Assembly (NCBI RefSeq): GCF_011745365.1
Contig: NW_024468910.1
Coordinates: 2,260,068-2,324,067, forward strand
Source of the DNA: Cryphonectria parasitica EP155
Lineage: Eukaryota; Ascomycota; Sordariomycetes; Diaporthales; Cryphonectriaceae
Reading direction: 5' to 3'
Length of the DNA stretch: 64,000 nt
This document shows positions 34,868-47,494 of the stretch, piece after piece (position 1 is the stretch's first letter; every line of letters begins with the position of its first letter). A program made the translations under genes and the position numbers. A model generated the notes under the pieces. It saw nothing but the letters and a program-made list of their open reading frames with translations, made no database searches and had not been told where the DNA came from.

Positions 34868-36112
34868 TGGCACATCTTCTCTATGTGTCCATGACTGGAT
34901 TGGGCGGTGTGCCCTTTCCTTTCTTTCCTTCTCGGATATTTTTTTTCTCTTTATAGCGAATGTTTATGATCTACTGCAATGACGGCACGTTGGATGCTTT
35001 CCCGCTCACCATTTTTAACTGCATCGCTACGGAAATCATCTGTGACAGCTGCTCTCGTGCAGGGAGCTATGTGGTGAATCCTTCCATATCGTGTCATCAA
35101 CTCTAGCACCTTTTTATCTTTTTTTCGATCACTATCAAACGGTCTTGATAGAAGGGGAAATAGATGCACAAAGAGAGAGGCTCAGAGAGGGAGACAGGCA
35201 GAGATAGATGCGTTAGGTTGGCAGAGCCTAGCGCGTCCTCCATCTGAGGCCAACGATCAGTTCAGTCCGTTGCCTTTGGGAGCCAACCTGTCAGACTCGG
35301 GCCAGCTGAATGAGTCCTCGAGCACTGTGGTACACAACCGGCGTTTCCCTGCCCCTCACACATTCAGTTCTCCAGCCGTGCAGTATTGTCGTTCACATGG
35401 AATTGTGACGATTTGTCTCAAGAAACGTGTCAAGTTGAAGTGATACTTTGGCTCCCTTCTCCATATTACATCCAGGATCTTTCCTAGGCCTGCCTTTTGC
35501 ATCACAGGTAGTGATTGATACTGTCTTTCTATCTCAGTATTACCCGCATACCACTCATCAAAAAGTGCCAACATTGTGCTGGTGGAAGATCTGAGGGATG
35601 AACAATTTTTCCTAAAATATGTAATTACAGAGAGCATGCTTCATCTACTTAGGGCACAGGTAAATGACCAATCACCTGGATGAGAGGAGCCTCCATGGGA
35701 TGTAGTTATCAGCTTCATAACTCAGGAACAGAAGCTCCAGTTCCTTTGCAGGTTTCAAGATACATGAATACTGCAAAGAGAATGAAGCGTAAAACACGAT
35801 CCTGTGTCGTGCCTTGGTGGTCACTTTACACTTTCTGCCTGAGCAGTTAGCCTAGGATAAGACTCCAAGATGTCTGCAGCTGCTATCAAGCATAGCAGCA
35901 AGATCCGTACCTTGAAAAATGAAGACATTCAGCATTGGAGACATTCAGCATAATGACAGGAGAAGATGGTCAACTGAAAAGGACATCATCACGCTATGAA
36001 CGAGAAGATAATTACTGTTATAGCAGTGAGAGATATACAAGAAAAGTCCTGGAGGAAAAATGTGCCATTGATGTCTTTATTCTGCATGGGGAAAACACCT
36101 CTATAAAAGAGT
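34868..36112. other. A/T-richer intergenic stretch
   Basis: Holds one possible small minus-strand frame (35356-35637) and a 12-bp direct repeat GACATTCAGCAT at 35924-35935 and 35940-35951. No other gene is seen. Confidence 0.5.
35356..35637 (-). CDS. Possible small A/T-rich orphan ORF or relic
   Basis: 93 residues with an ATG start and a natural residue mix (LALFDEWYAGNTEIERQYQS, KILDVIWRREPKYHF). Codon use is A/T-rich and unlike the neighbouring genes. This suggests a recent orphan gene, a fragment of a mobile-element protein, or chance. No flanking repeats or catalytic motifs were seen. Confidence 0.22.
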   Translation of the reverse strand: MLSVITYFRKNCSSLRSSTSTMLALFDEWYAGNTEIERQYQSLPVMQKAGLGKILDVIWRREPKYHFNLTRFLRQIVTIPCERQYCTAGELNV

Positions 36113-38210
36113 CTATGCATCTAGCTGAAGTCTAACCAACATATCATCAATCTTTCTAAGTAAGATCTGATAGTTCTGGGCATCAAGATCAAACTCATCG
36201 TCTACCTCTTCGCCATCAAGAGTCCGAACAATGCCAGTCTGTGCAGCAGGTACTTGTTGTACTGTACTGTCTGATGCCAGAGTCGTCGTACCTTGGGCTG
36301 CCTTGGGATCAGCAGCAAGACCATTCTTTCCAACTTCATCAGGTCTTTCTTTATCCTCTGGCTCACCGTCAGACACCCAGTCGTCAAATCCAGTGTCTTC
36401 GAACCGTAGACGAAAACGCTCCGATAAGTAATACCGGATGTCGTCAAGCAGTTCGATGGTATCTGTTTCTTGCCTGTCCTTGACCCTTGAGGCGGACTCT
36501 TGGATGAGCTCTGCGAACTCTGGCTCATCAATATAGTCCTCCAGTCGATGTGCCAGATAGCGGGCGGCAAATTCCTCCAGACGCTGAACGCGGAGGTCCC
36601 AAGCCGCATGGATCACATCATAGATGTTAATAGGCTCTGTCTCGGTAGTATCTGCATCTGGATCATTGGTGTGGGTCCTGTCGACGAGGATATTCCGGGT
36701 CGCGCTGCCGAGGGTGCTGATGGCAACGGCCGCTCTGCTCTTCAATTTATCCATAAGGAGCATATCTGCGGTGTAGAGCAGCTCCAGCGCATGGTGTAGG
36801 GGACAGTCGGCTTTCTCTGTGTACATGAACTGAAGGACGATCTCCAGGACCTCAGGTATGCAATCGACCTTAACAATGTGCAGATACTCCGAGTCTTGGG
36901 CTTCGAGGAACTCGCTCGAGAACATGGTCTCGAAGTAAGGACTCCTGATGAGCATTGCCTTGTGCACAGGGTACACGACCGACTTTCTAGGCTTGAAGTT
37001 TCCGTTGATGGCTGACGTTTCGGCAGCACGCCCAATCAGGATAGCAGTAGCTCCATCGGGTGCTGCGGCCCGTGAGGCGGTCTCATTTTTGGATTCTTCT
37101 ACCTCCTCATCCCACTCCTCCTCGTCATCCTCGTCGGCTCGTACGAGGCAGTCGGCGAATATCGAGTTTTCGGGCTTCCACTTAATCTTGTCGAGTTTAT
37201 CCGTATCCACACGCATCTTGTGGCCCAAAACCTTGTTTTGAAAGAAGGCCTCGACTTGCGACTGGGCTCGCTCGACCTCGTCCTGGTGCCTCTGGCGGGC
37301 GAGTCTCCGGTCGTCCATAGAAAGTACGGCCTCCCACAGCTTCTCGACCTCGAGCTGCTTGCTGATCTTGTCGATCCCCTTGAACACCTGCTCTTCGGTC
37401 GTGGTGCTTCGCGCGTCCACCAGGTCTCTCGGCATCTCACCCAAGTAGAGATACCTGACCACCAGTCGGATCGCCTCGGCAGGCACGGCGCTGGACAGTT
37501 TCCAATGTGTCGTCTCGGGAGTGTCCTCAAGCTTCTGCCTGAAATACGGGGTTCTGGAGGACAGAAGGAATTTGTGTAGATGTAAGTCGTCAGATCCACA
37601 AGACAGGGTGATGTCTGATGTCTTGGGCGTATCTTTGGTCATTAGCGAGGTGATATGTGACGACCATGGTTGCAGCGGATCTGACGATTTGGCATAGTCA
37701 TAAGATAAAAGCAGTTTCCGTATCCTGTCGTTCAGAGCGTTGTAGACTGCTCTCTCGCCCTGGAAGGTGTCCCTCTCTGCAAGTGCTCCTGTGCTGACGG
37801 TAAGTCTCCTTCCCAAGAAGGGATCTCGCCTGACCATGAACTGCTCTCCTTACCTGCTTCTAGGAGGAGCTGGACCAGCTCAAGGTGACCGCACAGGCTG
37901 GCCTACAGACGTCGGGTGGGGAGAAATATTAGTTCAAAAGTCCTCTTGCGCAGCCTTCAGGCAGGGACGGAGGCCCACTCACGACGATCAGAGGAGTGTA
38001 GTCGAACTTGTCCTTCCCGTTGATGTTTACGCCGACTGACATGAGCTCCTGGCATGTCTTTAAGTCCCCTCTCCGGCAGGCCTCGAGGAATTGGGCAAAT
38101 TCCGAGGACTGGTCAAGAGGGTTCTCATCCCGGAGAACTCCGCTGGCGATGAGCTGGTTCTCATCCTTCAGTTTGGCCTCCAGCTCATGCTTCCTAAAGA
38201 TCTCGCCCAT
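36113..38210 (-). CDS. Ankyrin and double BTB/POZ-domain protein (ABTB1/Btb3-like)
   Basis: Exons (minus strand) 38210-37983, 37902-37854 and 37788-36113 give 650 residues; introns are 80 and 65 nt, and the middle exon is only 49 nt. Ankyrin repeats span about 38-115 (FLEACRRGDLKTCQELMS, YTPLIVASLCGHLELVQLLL). The first BTB begins near 150 (SDITLSCGSDDLHLHKFLLS). The second begins near 300 and is interrupted by an acidic insert (DEDDEEEWDEEVEE) before VVYPVHKAMLIRSPYFETMF, followed by a BACK-like helical region. In S. pombe Btb3 and animal ABTB1 this architecture serves as a substrate adaptor, in several cases for Cul3 ubiquitin ligases; the adaptor role here is inferred. The gene is transcribed divergently from nimA across 659 bp. 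Confidence 0.88.
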
Positions 38211-38869
38211 ATCGGGATCAGGTCGTAAAAAGGGTGGCTACTCAGGTGTAAAGACCTGAGACAATCCCAGAATATTGTGATTCTTTTTTGGGCAGTGAGT
38301 AAACTACTTAGGTTGTCAAGTACTGCGAGCCCCAGAAGTTCAGAGTCTTATCATAATTCTACAATACATTACGTGCAGCTCCCCGCCTGTAAGGATGACG
38401 CACGGGCCACATTGTTGCCGTCATAGGGGACGTATTGGGGAGGCGTTTGGCCTGTGGAGACACGATTTCTCAAGTTTAGTGGTTTACACTGATTGATGCC
38501 CCCTGCCACTTTAGTGCATCCTGCCCCCTGTCTAAGTACCCAGCCCGTTGCCCCTACAACCAGCAGCTCCATTGTCAACATTTGCAACTGGGCAACAACC
38601 TAACCTGCAACGTCCAGCACTTCACGACATTTCATACTACAACTTGACTGCTGCTTCTTTTCCCATCCACCCTCGAACTGCCACACCAACCTCTGACTTG
38701 GCAGTGTCAACCTACTAACATCTACAGGTACACCAACCCTCGGCACACTCTCTATCTTCAGCTGCCTTGCTACTCGCCTCTTTGTCACCTGCATGGATCA
38801 TCATTTCTCTGCCTCTTTGCACCCACTCGTCCATTGATACCAGCGGTGCTGGACCCAACACCTTTCAAA
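38211..38869. promoter_or_regulatory. Divergent promoter shared by the BTB gene and nimA
   Basis: A 659-bp spacer between two start codons pointing away from each other. No specific operator could be named by eye. Confidence 0.5.
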
Positions 38870-41193
38870 ATGTCCTCGGACAGCAGCAGTGCTGAGAAGT
38901 ATGAGGTGCTGGAGAAGATAGGTATGCAGCAACCACCCTCCTCCTCCTCTTGTACCTCTATGCAAATCTCTCCCCCCATCGCGACAAGACTTGAAGCGAT
39001 GTGCTAACTTGCATGTCCTGGCCAGGTCATGGCTCCTTTGGCATCATTCGCAAGGTGCGCAGAAAGGATGATGGCATGATTCTCTGCCGCAAGGAAATCT
39101 CCTACCTCAAAATGTCACAGAAGGAGCGCGAGCAGCTCCACGCCGAGTTTACCATCCTGTCATCCCTCCGTCATACCAACATTGTCGGTTACTACTCCCG
39201 AGAGCATCTCAAGACCACCCAAGACCTACACATCTACATGGAGTACTGCGGAAATGGAGATCTCGGCCGTGTCATCCGCGGACTGCAGGAGAAGAACGAA
39301 TATGCTGAGGAGGCCTTCGTCTGGAGCATCTTTTCGCAGCTGGTGACCGCCCTCTACCGCTGTCACTACGGAATCGATCCTCCCGAGGTTGGCAAGAATG
39401 TTATGGGCCTTGGCCCGACTGCGAAGCCCAAGACACCCTCAGGCTGCATGACCATCCTACACCGTGACCTCAAGCCCGAGAATAGTATGTAAACCCGCGC
39501 TTATAGATCGGTACCTCCTGAGTGGTGTCATCATGTTACACAAACTGACATGCTTTTCCTAGTTTTTCTTGGGGAAGACAACTCTGTCAAGCTTGGTGAT
39601 TTCGGCCTGTCCAAGGTCCTGACTGCGCAGCAGTTCGCCTCGACCTATGTCGGCACTCCCTTCTACATGTCTCCCGAGATTTGTGCTGCGGAGACGTACA
39701 CCCTCAAGTCCGATGTCTGGTCCTTGGGATGCATCATCTACGAGCTCTGCACGCGGCAGCCCCCTTTCAACGCCAAGTCCCATTATCAGCTCGTTCAGAA
39801 GATCAAGGAGGGCAAGGTCGCCCCGCTTCCCAACGTCTACTCGTCCGAACTCAGCGCTGTCATCGGAGACTGTCTGCGGGTCAACCCTGACCGACGACCC
39901 GACACCGCTACCTTGCTCAATCTGCCTGTCGTGCGGCTGATGAGAAAGGAGCGAGAGGTTGTCGAGATGGGCCATGCGCTCCAGAAAAGGGAGGCTGCCG
40001 TGCTGAAGAGGGAGGACTCGGTGAGCCGTCGGGTTCGGGAGCTCGAGAAGAGGGTACAGAAGCTGGACGCCGACAGAATCACGACCAGACAGGAGATTGA
40101 CTCCTCTCTGCGGCGGGAATGGGAGACACGTGCGCGCCTGGAGATCGACCGGCTGGTGAATCTCGAGATCGAGCAGCTCCAGGCCAAGTTTGAGGAGGAG
40201 GTCCAGGCTCGTGTCCAGGTGGAGCTGAACCAGCATAAGAAAATGGTCTCCTTCGCAACGGCCCAGCCCATGGACTTCAACAACTCGTCGTCTACCAAGT
40301 CTGATTTCCCGTACTCGTCCATCGGTGCTGACAGTAATCGGAGCGAGCTGACGGCAGCCACCGACGTGACCGAGCTCTCGACTGGTCCTGATACCCCGGA
40401 GGACGAGGTGAAGAAGGGAGCCCGCACGCCATTTGTCCGGGCCCAGACCATGTATGCCGGCCCTCTCGGAACGCCCATGGACGTTGACAAGATGTCTCCC
40501 TCCCCTTGCGCTATCGCATCACTGTCGCTGTCACCCCGGCGCAAGAATGCAGGCAAGGGCCCTTTTGTGCACCCGCCCAACATCTTTGCCAATGACGAGT
40601 GGCGCAGAGTCCCCGAGATCCCCGACGACTTCGATTCTGACCTCGAGGAGGACGAATCTGACGAGACCCCGGCGTCTCCCTCTCCAATGAGAAAGGTCAA
40701 GAAGGTCACAGGCATCGCGCGGCCGGGCCTGGCTCACATGAGAACTGCGCCTGCCGAGAACGTGCTCAAGAACAAACCTTCTCTGCCTGCACCGACACGC
40801 ACTACGGGAAATCTCCTGCACCTGACCTCGGGCCAAGAGATGCGATCCCCCAGCATTCTCCGAGAGCGAGATACGGGCAACCGCCAGCTCTCCAAGATCC
40901 CTTCCTATGCGAACCTATCTGCCGCTAGCAGTGGTGATTCGTCTGGCCGGGGCGGCCTGTCTCGCAAGACGTCCTTAACTGGGCCAAGTAGCAACAGCAG
41001 CGGTCTGGTCAGCAAGATGACCAACGTGAGGGGTCGAACCCTCGTCGAGCTGTCACAAGCTCGTGCCGGTGGTCGCTTGCCGGGCAGCAACGAGAACTCC
41101 AAGGCAGCTGTCTGGGACCCCGAGACAGACGAGATGCCGAGTCCCTTCCTGATACGCAGCAAGCACATCCCCAAGCCCATCCCAAGCGTCTAA
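38870..41193 (+). CDS. nimA: G2/M Ser/Thr kinase NIMA (nim-1 type)
   Basis: Mitotic-entry kinase of the NEK family. Exons 38870-38921, 39026-39484 and 39563-41193 give 713 residues, close to the 699 of Aspergillus NIMA; introns are 104 and 78 nt. Glycine loop IGHGSFGIIRKV (17-28), ATP lysine K40, HRDLKPEN with D165, DFG at 183-185, and activation loop FASTYVGTPFYMSPE with the conserved Thr at 198. The fungal NIMA insert before HRD is present (PPEVGKNVMGLGPTAKPKT). A coiled coil follows the kinase domain (about 290-385, KREAAVLKREDSVSRRVREL onward), and then a long disordered tail rich in Ser-Pro/Thr-Pro sites, consistent with CDK control and PEST-type turnover known for the family. The first exon codes only 17 residues plus one base. 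Confidence 0.94.
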
Positions 41194-42285
41194 ACGGCCT
41201 CGTCCATCTGGATGGGCGGCCATGGCCAGCGAACGCCTTTTCCTTTATTTCTTTTCTTCTTTTCTTCCTTGTCCATAACACACAAACCCCTAGAGACCAA
41301 GGCTCCGTCCACAGGGCCTTCGACAGCAAGTGGCTTCGGACATACTTCTGGCGCCTTCACATAATCGTGCGCTTGCCGGTCCTGCTCATTTGCATCTTCC
41401 ATATGTGGATTTTCAGTTTGGTACAAAGAGTCATGATGGGTTGGACAACATCATCACAGGGCGAACAGCCACTGTTAGAATACTACTGCACAGTTGCTGT
41501 GCGAGACGAGACCAGCATTTCATTTGTCAGCGAGCATTGGAAAAGGGGATGAAATTGGTGGTCATGGGGGCGGAGTTTTGAAAGGACCAAGAGACCAGCC
41601 AGCCAGCTTGGTAAGGGCAGTAGCAGCGATGAAGGATCTATACTTCTATCCTGTCGACAGGAGGGTTCCAGGTGACTTTGTTCAGCAACAGCACCTTCAC
41701 TACACAAGCAGCATGATGGTCTACAAGACTTGTGATTATGTTATTCTTACGATGTCATGGTGTTGGGCGTTGGAGAAAAACTGGTATGATGAGCGCTTGA
41801 GGGGGTGGTTCAACTGCTTTTTTCCCTTTTCCTTTGTGTCTTGTTATTGCTGTTTTGCATAATCCACCACCCTCATCATGATATTAGCTTTTGTCCACAT
41901 GGACTTGTGTGTTTTCTTGTCATTTTTCATTTTCTTTTGAGAAAGCTGCGATAGTACTACTCATGGCTCAAAGCAGCGGAGCAGGCCTGAAAGAAGATCG
42001 ACTCATTATATTCATTACATGGATGCCTTCTTTCCCTCTGATACCTATTCTATGACCACTTGTCGTTTGAGTAGAGAGGCTGTGATCTCTGTCTTCCTCC
42101 ACTCCTTTGGCCTTCTGAGTCCCTGGTAGGAAGAATGGCATGCAAAGCTTGTCACTTCGTTGCCAGGCACAAACTATGTACACCCTTTGCACGGCTGATT
42201 CTTTCATTAACGGTGAAGGAGTCTACTTACTCCCCTCGTACTCGCTCAACGCTGGGACCTCGCTGCCTACCTCAGCTAGCTGGGG

Positions 42286-42313
42286 CCAGCCCAGCCCAGT
42301 CCAGCCCAGCCCA
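42286..42313. repeat. CCAGC pentamer repeat
   Basis: About five tandem CCAGC-type units with one T variant. Confidence 0.7.
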
Positions 42314-43841
42314 AGCTTTACAGCCCGCCCTCGCTACAACCCCCGTCCGCCACCACACGCACACAAGCACACACAGACACAGACACACACACACGCGCAA
42401 GGACTGCCGTATTCGTGTTCCATGACCCGCAGCCAGGATCCTCTTCGACGCCAGCCTGTCAGCGCATGGCGGCGGCAGGAAAGACAGGGGAGGGATGGAG
42501 AAGCAGGGAGGGAGAGAGAGTTTCGCGCGTCTCCGCACCGGCAAGGCCCTTCCCGTGCCCGCCCCTCTGCACCACACGGCAGAGAGCGGGCGTTGGCATA
42601 AGCTCAGAAGGGGACGGAACTTTAGGAAAGGGAGGGGATGGGTGGAAGGTCTCACTTCGGAATTTGGCCCACGAGGAAAAGAGGATCTCGTGGTTAGTAT
42701 TTGGGTCAAATCTGAACCCAGCCGTCCAGCTTTTTGCTGGGGACAAAAAACCTTCCCGCCACAGCCTTCCGAGAAGCGGGACGACAATGCGGTCAAGCTC
42801 TTTTCCTTCTCTCAGCTCGATCCTACCCAACTGCGCAAGACCCCTTCCTCCGTTCCCTCGCTCTTCGTCGTCACACGGAGCCGGGATCGTCACGGCTGGC
42901 CTGGGCCCCAATATGCGCGATCCCGTGCAGATTCAGGCTCAGATTATCGGCTTTGTCAAGCCACATGGTTCGACTCCCCAGTTGTCAAGTTGCTCAGCAG
43001 CGACGCCCCATGGCCTGACGCACCCAGGCACCCGGGAGGGAGGGGGGAAAGGAAATGGGCAAGGCCGCCGTGGCTTTTGGACGAGAATGGGCGTCCTCGC
43101 CTCAACAACGCCACAGCCACATCCCGGGGTTCTGGATGCGAGGTCGAGAAGAAGACTGACTACCCATGCAGTATAAGTCAGCAAGCATCGTGATTCGTAC
43201 TTTGTCTCCCCTCCTCTCTCTCTGTCTCTCTCTATGTGCGTGTCATCTTGTCCCCTCTCTTATTCGGCCGTACGACCCGCAGTGGCTGACCGCTCAAGCC
43301 CAACTGACCCGACGGGCCGCTCTGAGCCAAAACGCAACAGTGGCCACGTCAAGATGTCTTGGATTTTTGGGGGTTTTGGGGGGTTTTGGAGGGAAGTAGT
43401 TCTCAGCACAAACCACACCGCCCGGGCACTTATATGCGGGCGTATCGAGGTGAGACTCTTTTTTAACCCTTCCAGAGAGGGCTCGAACAAAAAAGTTTGG
43501 TGCCGAGCTTCAGAACAACGCGAAACCCACGCGGCTTGTGAGACGGTCTCGGCGCCAGCACTTTTGATTGGGTACATGCTGGGTGGGCGGTGTCGAGAAA
43601 GACAGACAGCCTCTCGAAAACGGCATCCAATCGCATCTTGACTCCGAGCCGGCCAAGTCATGTTGGAACTTTTGATTTGGCTTTTTTTCCTGCGGAATAA
43701 AAAAGATCATGGACTGTAATCTAGAGAATGATAATTCGGTCCAAGGGGGCAAAGAAAAACAAGATTAAAATTTGGATCATTCAACTACTACTGCGTTAGA
43801 ACGTCACAGAACAAGCGTCATAGCGGCTGGCAGGACTAAGA

Positions 43842-43843
<2 letters not shown>

Positions 43844-43876
<33 letters not shown>
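43844..43876. repeat. (AC)16 microsatellite
   Basis: Pure dinucleotide run, followed 34 bp later by a T24 homopolymer. Confidence 0.9.
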
Positions 43877-43877
<1 letters not shown>

Positions 43878-43910
43878 CTAATACGCAGGACTGGTAGGGC
43901 CCTTTGGGAA

Positions 43911-43934
43911 TTTTTTTTTTTTTTTTTTTTTTTT
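43911..43934. repeat. Poly(T) run, 24 nt
   Basis: Uninterrupted T homopolymer. Confidence 0.9.
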
Positions 43935-44400
43935 GCTTTGACCCCTGATTGTCGTGCTTGTGTCTCCCGCGCTGTCGATATGGGCTATGAGAATGGAGAG
44001 ACCCAAAGACAACCTGTCCGTCGCTCGGGTCCAGCTGGTCCATTTTGCGGTGTGCTTTGATAGGTGTTGCTTTGGTGCTGCGCTCTTTTTTGCCTTGACG
44101 AAAAGCCGACAACGTAAGACAAAAAAAGTAACCCCCTCGTGCGACCTTGACCTCGGCTCGGCGTCGAGTCAAGATTCGATCTTGGCGTCTTTTCTTGACT
44201 TGCATCCTAATGCGTGCACTGGTGCTCATGTCTCTGACCTTTTTCTTTCCCTTCTCTTGTAGTAGTACTGCCATGCTCATGCACGCAATGAGTGCTTTGC
44301 TGCGCCGCCGCCCCCCCCCGCTGAGACAAGTGTACGCGTCCTGTCCCTACGTGCGGGAGTGACCTAAACCATGCTGCCACACACTATGGGAGATAGTACT

Positions 44401-44450
44401 AAGAAAAAAAAAAAAAAGAAAAAGAAAAAGAAGGAAAAAGAGAAAGAAGG
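44401..44450. repeat. A-rich imperfect simple repeat
   Basis: AAAAAG-like purine tract of about 50 nt. Confidence 0.8.
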
Positions 44451-44919
44451 GAAATGTGTCTCTGTATTGCCGTTATCATCATGTTCCCTTCGCCACGTGC
44501 GCGGTCTGCGGGGATGGGAGAGAAGGTGGATCCTGTCGTCACCACCCATAGCGTGCGGTACCAGGGGATAAACACGCTCGACCCTTGTCCGGTGGTCAAG
44601 TTGATGTTGCCCGAGGCTAGAATTGCGCAATAAGCAGCTCATGCGAGGGAGGGAGGACTGGTCCTTTGTAAGGGTTGGCCAATGCCCGAAAAGGAGCTCT
44701 CCATCCTCTCGTCGCCTCACCAGCCCCAGGGACCGAGGAAAAGAGAGCCGAATTTCAGTGCAATGTCCGATGCAGGCAGGTGGGTTTTCTGGGTTTGGGT
44801 GCACGCAGATTTTTGGGGGGGGGGGGGAAGGGAAGCAGACAAACCCCAACCCAACCTCCCACACAAAAGAGAGAGCTGCCTTTGCTGCAATGCCGGTGCA
44901 CTGGGGCGGTTGTAGCGAA

Positions 44920-44942
44920 TTTTTTTTTTTTTTTTTTTTTTT
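44920..44942. repeat. Poly(T) run, 23 nt
   Basis: Uninterrupted T homopolymer, about 90 bp after a G13 run (44815-44827). Confidence 0.9.
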
Positions 44943-45278
44943 CTTGGTTTCTGCCTGGCGATCATATGCAGCCTGCGCCCGGGAAGTGACCGGATGTGCT
45001 GCGAGGACGGGTGCAAGGTCTGAGATGGGTAACCCTCACCGCCCGCTGGCCCAGTCCACTTCAAGGTGAGCTTCTGCTTTTCGCCCGGCCCGCCGTCCGT
45101 CCGGTCACCTTCCCACTATGAAGACTCCGTCCGCGATTCGGCCGACCAGTGATGGGAGCAAGACGAATTCTTCAGGAAGGTGAGTGTGCCTTTGACCGAG
45201 AAGATGATATTTCATACCCATCAATACGTGATCTCTGTTAGCCAGGGAGAAAAGAAGAAAGAAGAAAAGGAAGAAGAG

Positions 45279-45295
45279 AAAAAAAAAAAAAAAAA
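45279..45295. repeat. Poly(A) run
   Basis: A17 homopolymer at the end of a GAA/AAG-rich purine tract. Confidence 0.85.
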
Positions 45296-45518
45296 CCAAT
45301 TAAGAAATACTACTACCGTCGCAGCGTGATGTCTCGGACCATACGCCCGGAACGACAAGGCGTGATGATGACAACGTCGGTACGTTGAGACAACTCCCCT
45401 AAGAGACTGACTGGGGGGGGGGGGCAGCGCCACATCATCTAGATGCAACCAAAGATGATGGTGTGCGGAAAGTGGGTGTGTTGGCGTACGTAGCAGTGAG
45501 AAACAGGATGACGGGATC

Positions 45519-45567
45519 AAGAAGAAGAAGAAGAAGAAGAAGAAGAAGAAGAAGAAAAAAAAAAAAT
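45519..45567. repeat. (GAA)n repeat ending in poly(A)
   Basis: Pure GAA triplets, then about 13 A residues. Confidence 0.9.
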
Positions 45568-47459
45568 AATGATGTTCGAGGGATTTTGCTGCAACCTGGG
45601 CCCGACAGCATCGCCCAGGTTTCCTAACTTGGCATGAAATAATGTGGAGGATTGCGACTCTGCAGACCAGAAAAGGAAGATGGCGGACCCATTCGAGAAG
45701 GACCCAGGTCTGCTGCATCCAGATCTTATCTCTCCATGTAGGATTTTTGGAAATAAACCTTGTTCTACTGGCAAAAGTACCTATCTGGTCCCCTGTTGCA
45801 TAATTAGCACTGTCGATAATAGGTTGTAAGTAACCCTTGACAAAGATGGGTTTTGGGGGGGGGGGGGGAAGGGCATGGCGGGATTCGGGAATGGGGTTGA
45901 AAGTGTAATGAAGTGGCTATTGTCCATCCACAACTTGTTTAGGTTGCCTGGCAACTTTTCATGTGATGCTCTAATCATCTGGTATGATAGGCAAGACGAC
46001 GATCCCTCGCACAGCAATTGTGCAGCCTGTGCTCGCATGCGCTCCCTGAAGAGGAAGCATGGCCCGACTGTCGGTCTTTTTTGGGGGGGGCAAGGGCAAA
46101 AGAGATCTGCGCAGGGGGATGTTCGTGATCCCTGACCAACCGCTTCCCCGGATTCGGCGTGCCTGTGGGACCTCGCAGAGCGCGCGTGGCTCGTCAGGGA
46201 TGGATGGACCCGTCGTTAAAGTACGTACGCGGGGATACCGAGGATGAACCATCATAGTACCATACCATGGCAGTATGTGCAGTCGTATCAGTAGGTGATC
46301 GATCCATTAACAGACCTGGGAGTGAGCGGTCAACAGTCGCAATTGTAGAGCAAAGAAAAAGAGAAAGATGGCCACAAGCCAGCCAACAGCGATTGGCAAA
46401 CACATCCTCTGACCAGTAGCATACTCATAGTTCTTATCGATTGCATGCACCTGGGATCAAGAATGCAATCCTGCAGCACAGTAGTAGCAGACAACGAGCG
46501 ACCTCGGCGTCTATCACAAGGTAGGTTGAGTTGTCGGCGCCACACGGGGGGCCTCGCATGCTTCCCTGTTCTCTCCCCCGCCGCCGTTTTCACATCAACC
46601 CCACCAACTCTGGGCTTGTTGCGCAGCTGCAATGCAAAGCCGCTTGTCGGAGAAATCTAGCCTGTCAAACAAGCAGCCTGGTTACTGGTATTAGCTAGTG
46701 CAAGGGGTTGTGGCATCTCCCCCTCCCTCCCCCCCCCCCCACCCGCTTCTCTAAGAGGAGGATTTTGCAGAGCTGCAGTTGAAGTAACTTCACTCTCTTG
46801 ATGCCACAGTCACACCACCTGTGCCGCTGCCACAAAATAAATTCGGCGCCTAACACATACTCACATGTGCTTTGGAGTAAGATGATGAGGGCCCCTCGGG
46901 CGCTGTGTCTAGGAATGGAATCGGTTGCAGCCTGCTGATAAGGCTTGGGAGGTGACCCGGGTCACTGGAAACTTTTACGACCTTCCGAATTCAGCGTGAC
47001 TAGTCACCGGCTGGACGGAAATGGCATGCACCTACGCCGCTTACACGCAGCCCATCACAAGCCCGACCAGTCATGAAACATGACGATCCTCCGCTATATC
47101 CGCTGCCCGCCGACATCCTGCGAGTGCGTCCCCCCCCCCCCCCCTCGGCCGCGAAGGAGGGGTTCCTCCGAACATCGGTTCCTGGAAGTGGTCAGAGAGG
47201 GGAGAACTTGTACTGGGCGGTCAGCCTCTCTATGTAGACGGGCGCTGCTGCATAAGCAGACCAGATCGCAGAAGAGCCACCACGATTTTTCTGGATCTCG
47301 CAAGAGCGAAAACATGCCAGTAGAGAGACCAGGACCCACCACTTCTCGGTGCCATGTCTAAAAAGCCATCCGGCTCACGCTCCAAGAAGGAACGCCATTG
47401 GCGACAGGATACCCTGATGCCGATGCCACCCTGTGCTGCATCTGCACTGCCAACTCAGC

Positions 47460-47460
<1 letters not shown>

Positions 47461-47492
<32 letters not shown>
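47461..47492. repeat. (AC)16 microsatellite
   Basis: Uninterrupted AC dinucleotides, ending in acgtac. Confidence 0.9.

Positions 47493-47494
<2 letters not shown>

Noticed and set aside
42140..43193. Overlapping plus-strand frames of 153, 253 and 232 codons
   Set aside because: Several frames are open together because of G/C-rich sequence; Arg/Pro/Ser-rich low-information peptides with no domain, splice logic or codon bias.
43844..43934. AC repeats as part of a CRISPR-like or telomere-like array
   Set aside because: Plain dinucleotide and homopolymer runs; no spacers and no TTAGGG units.
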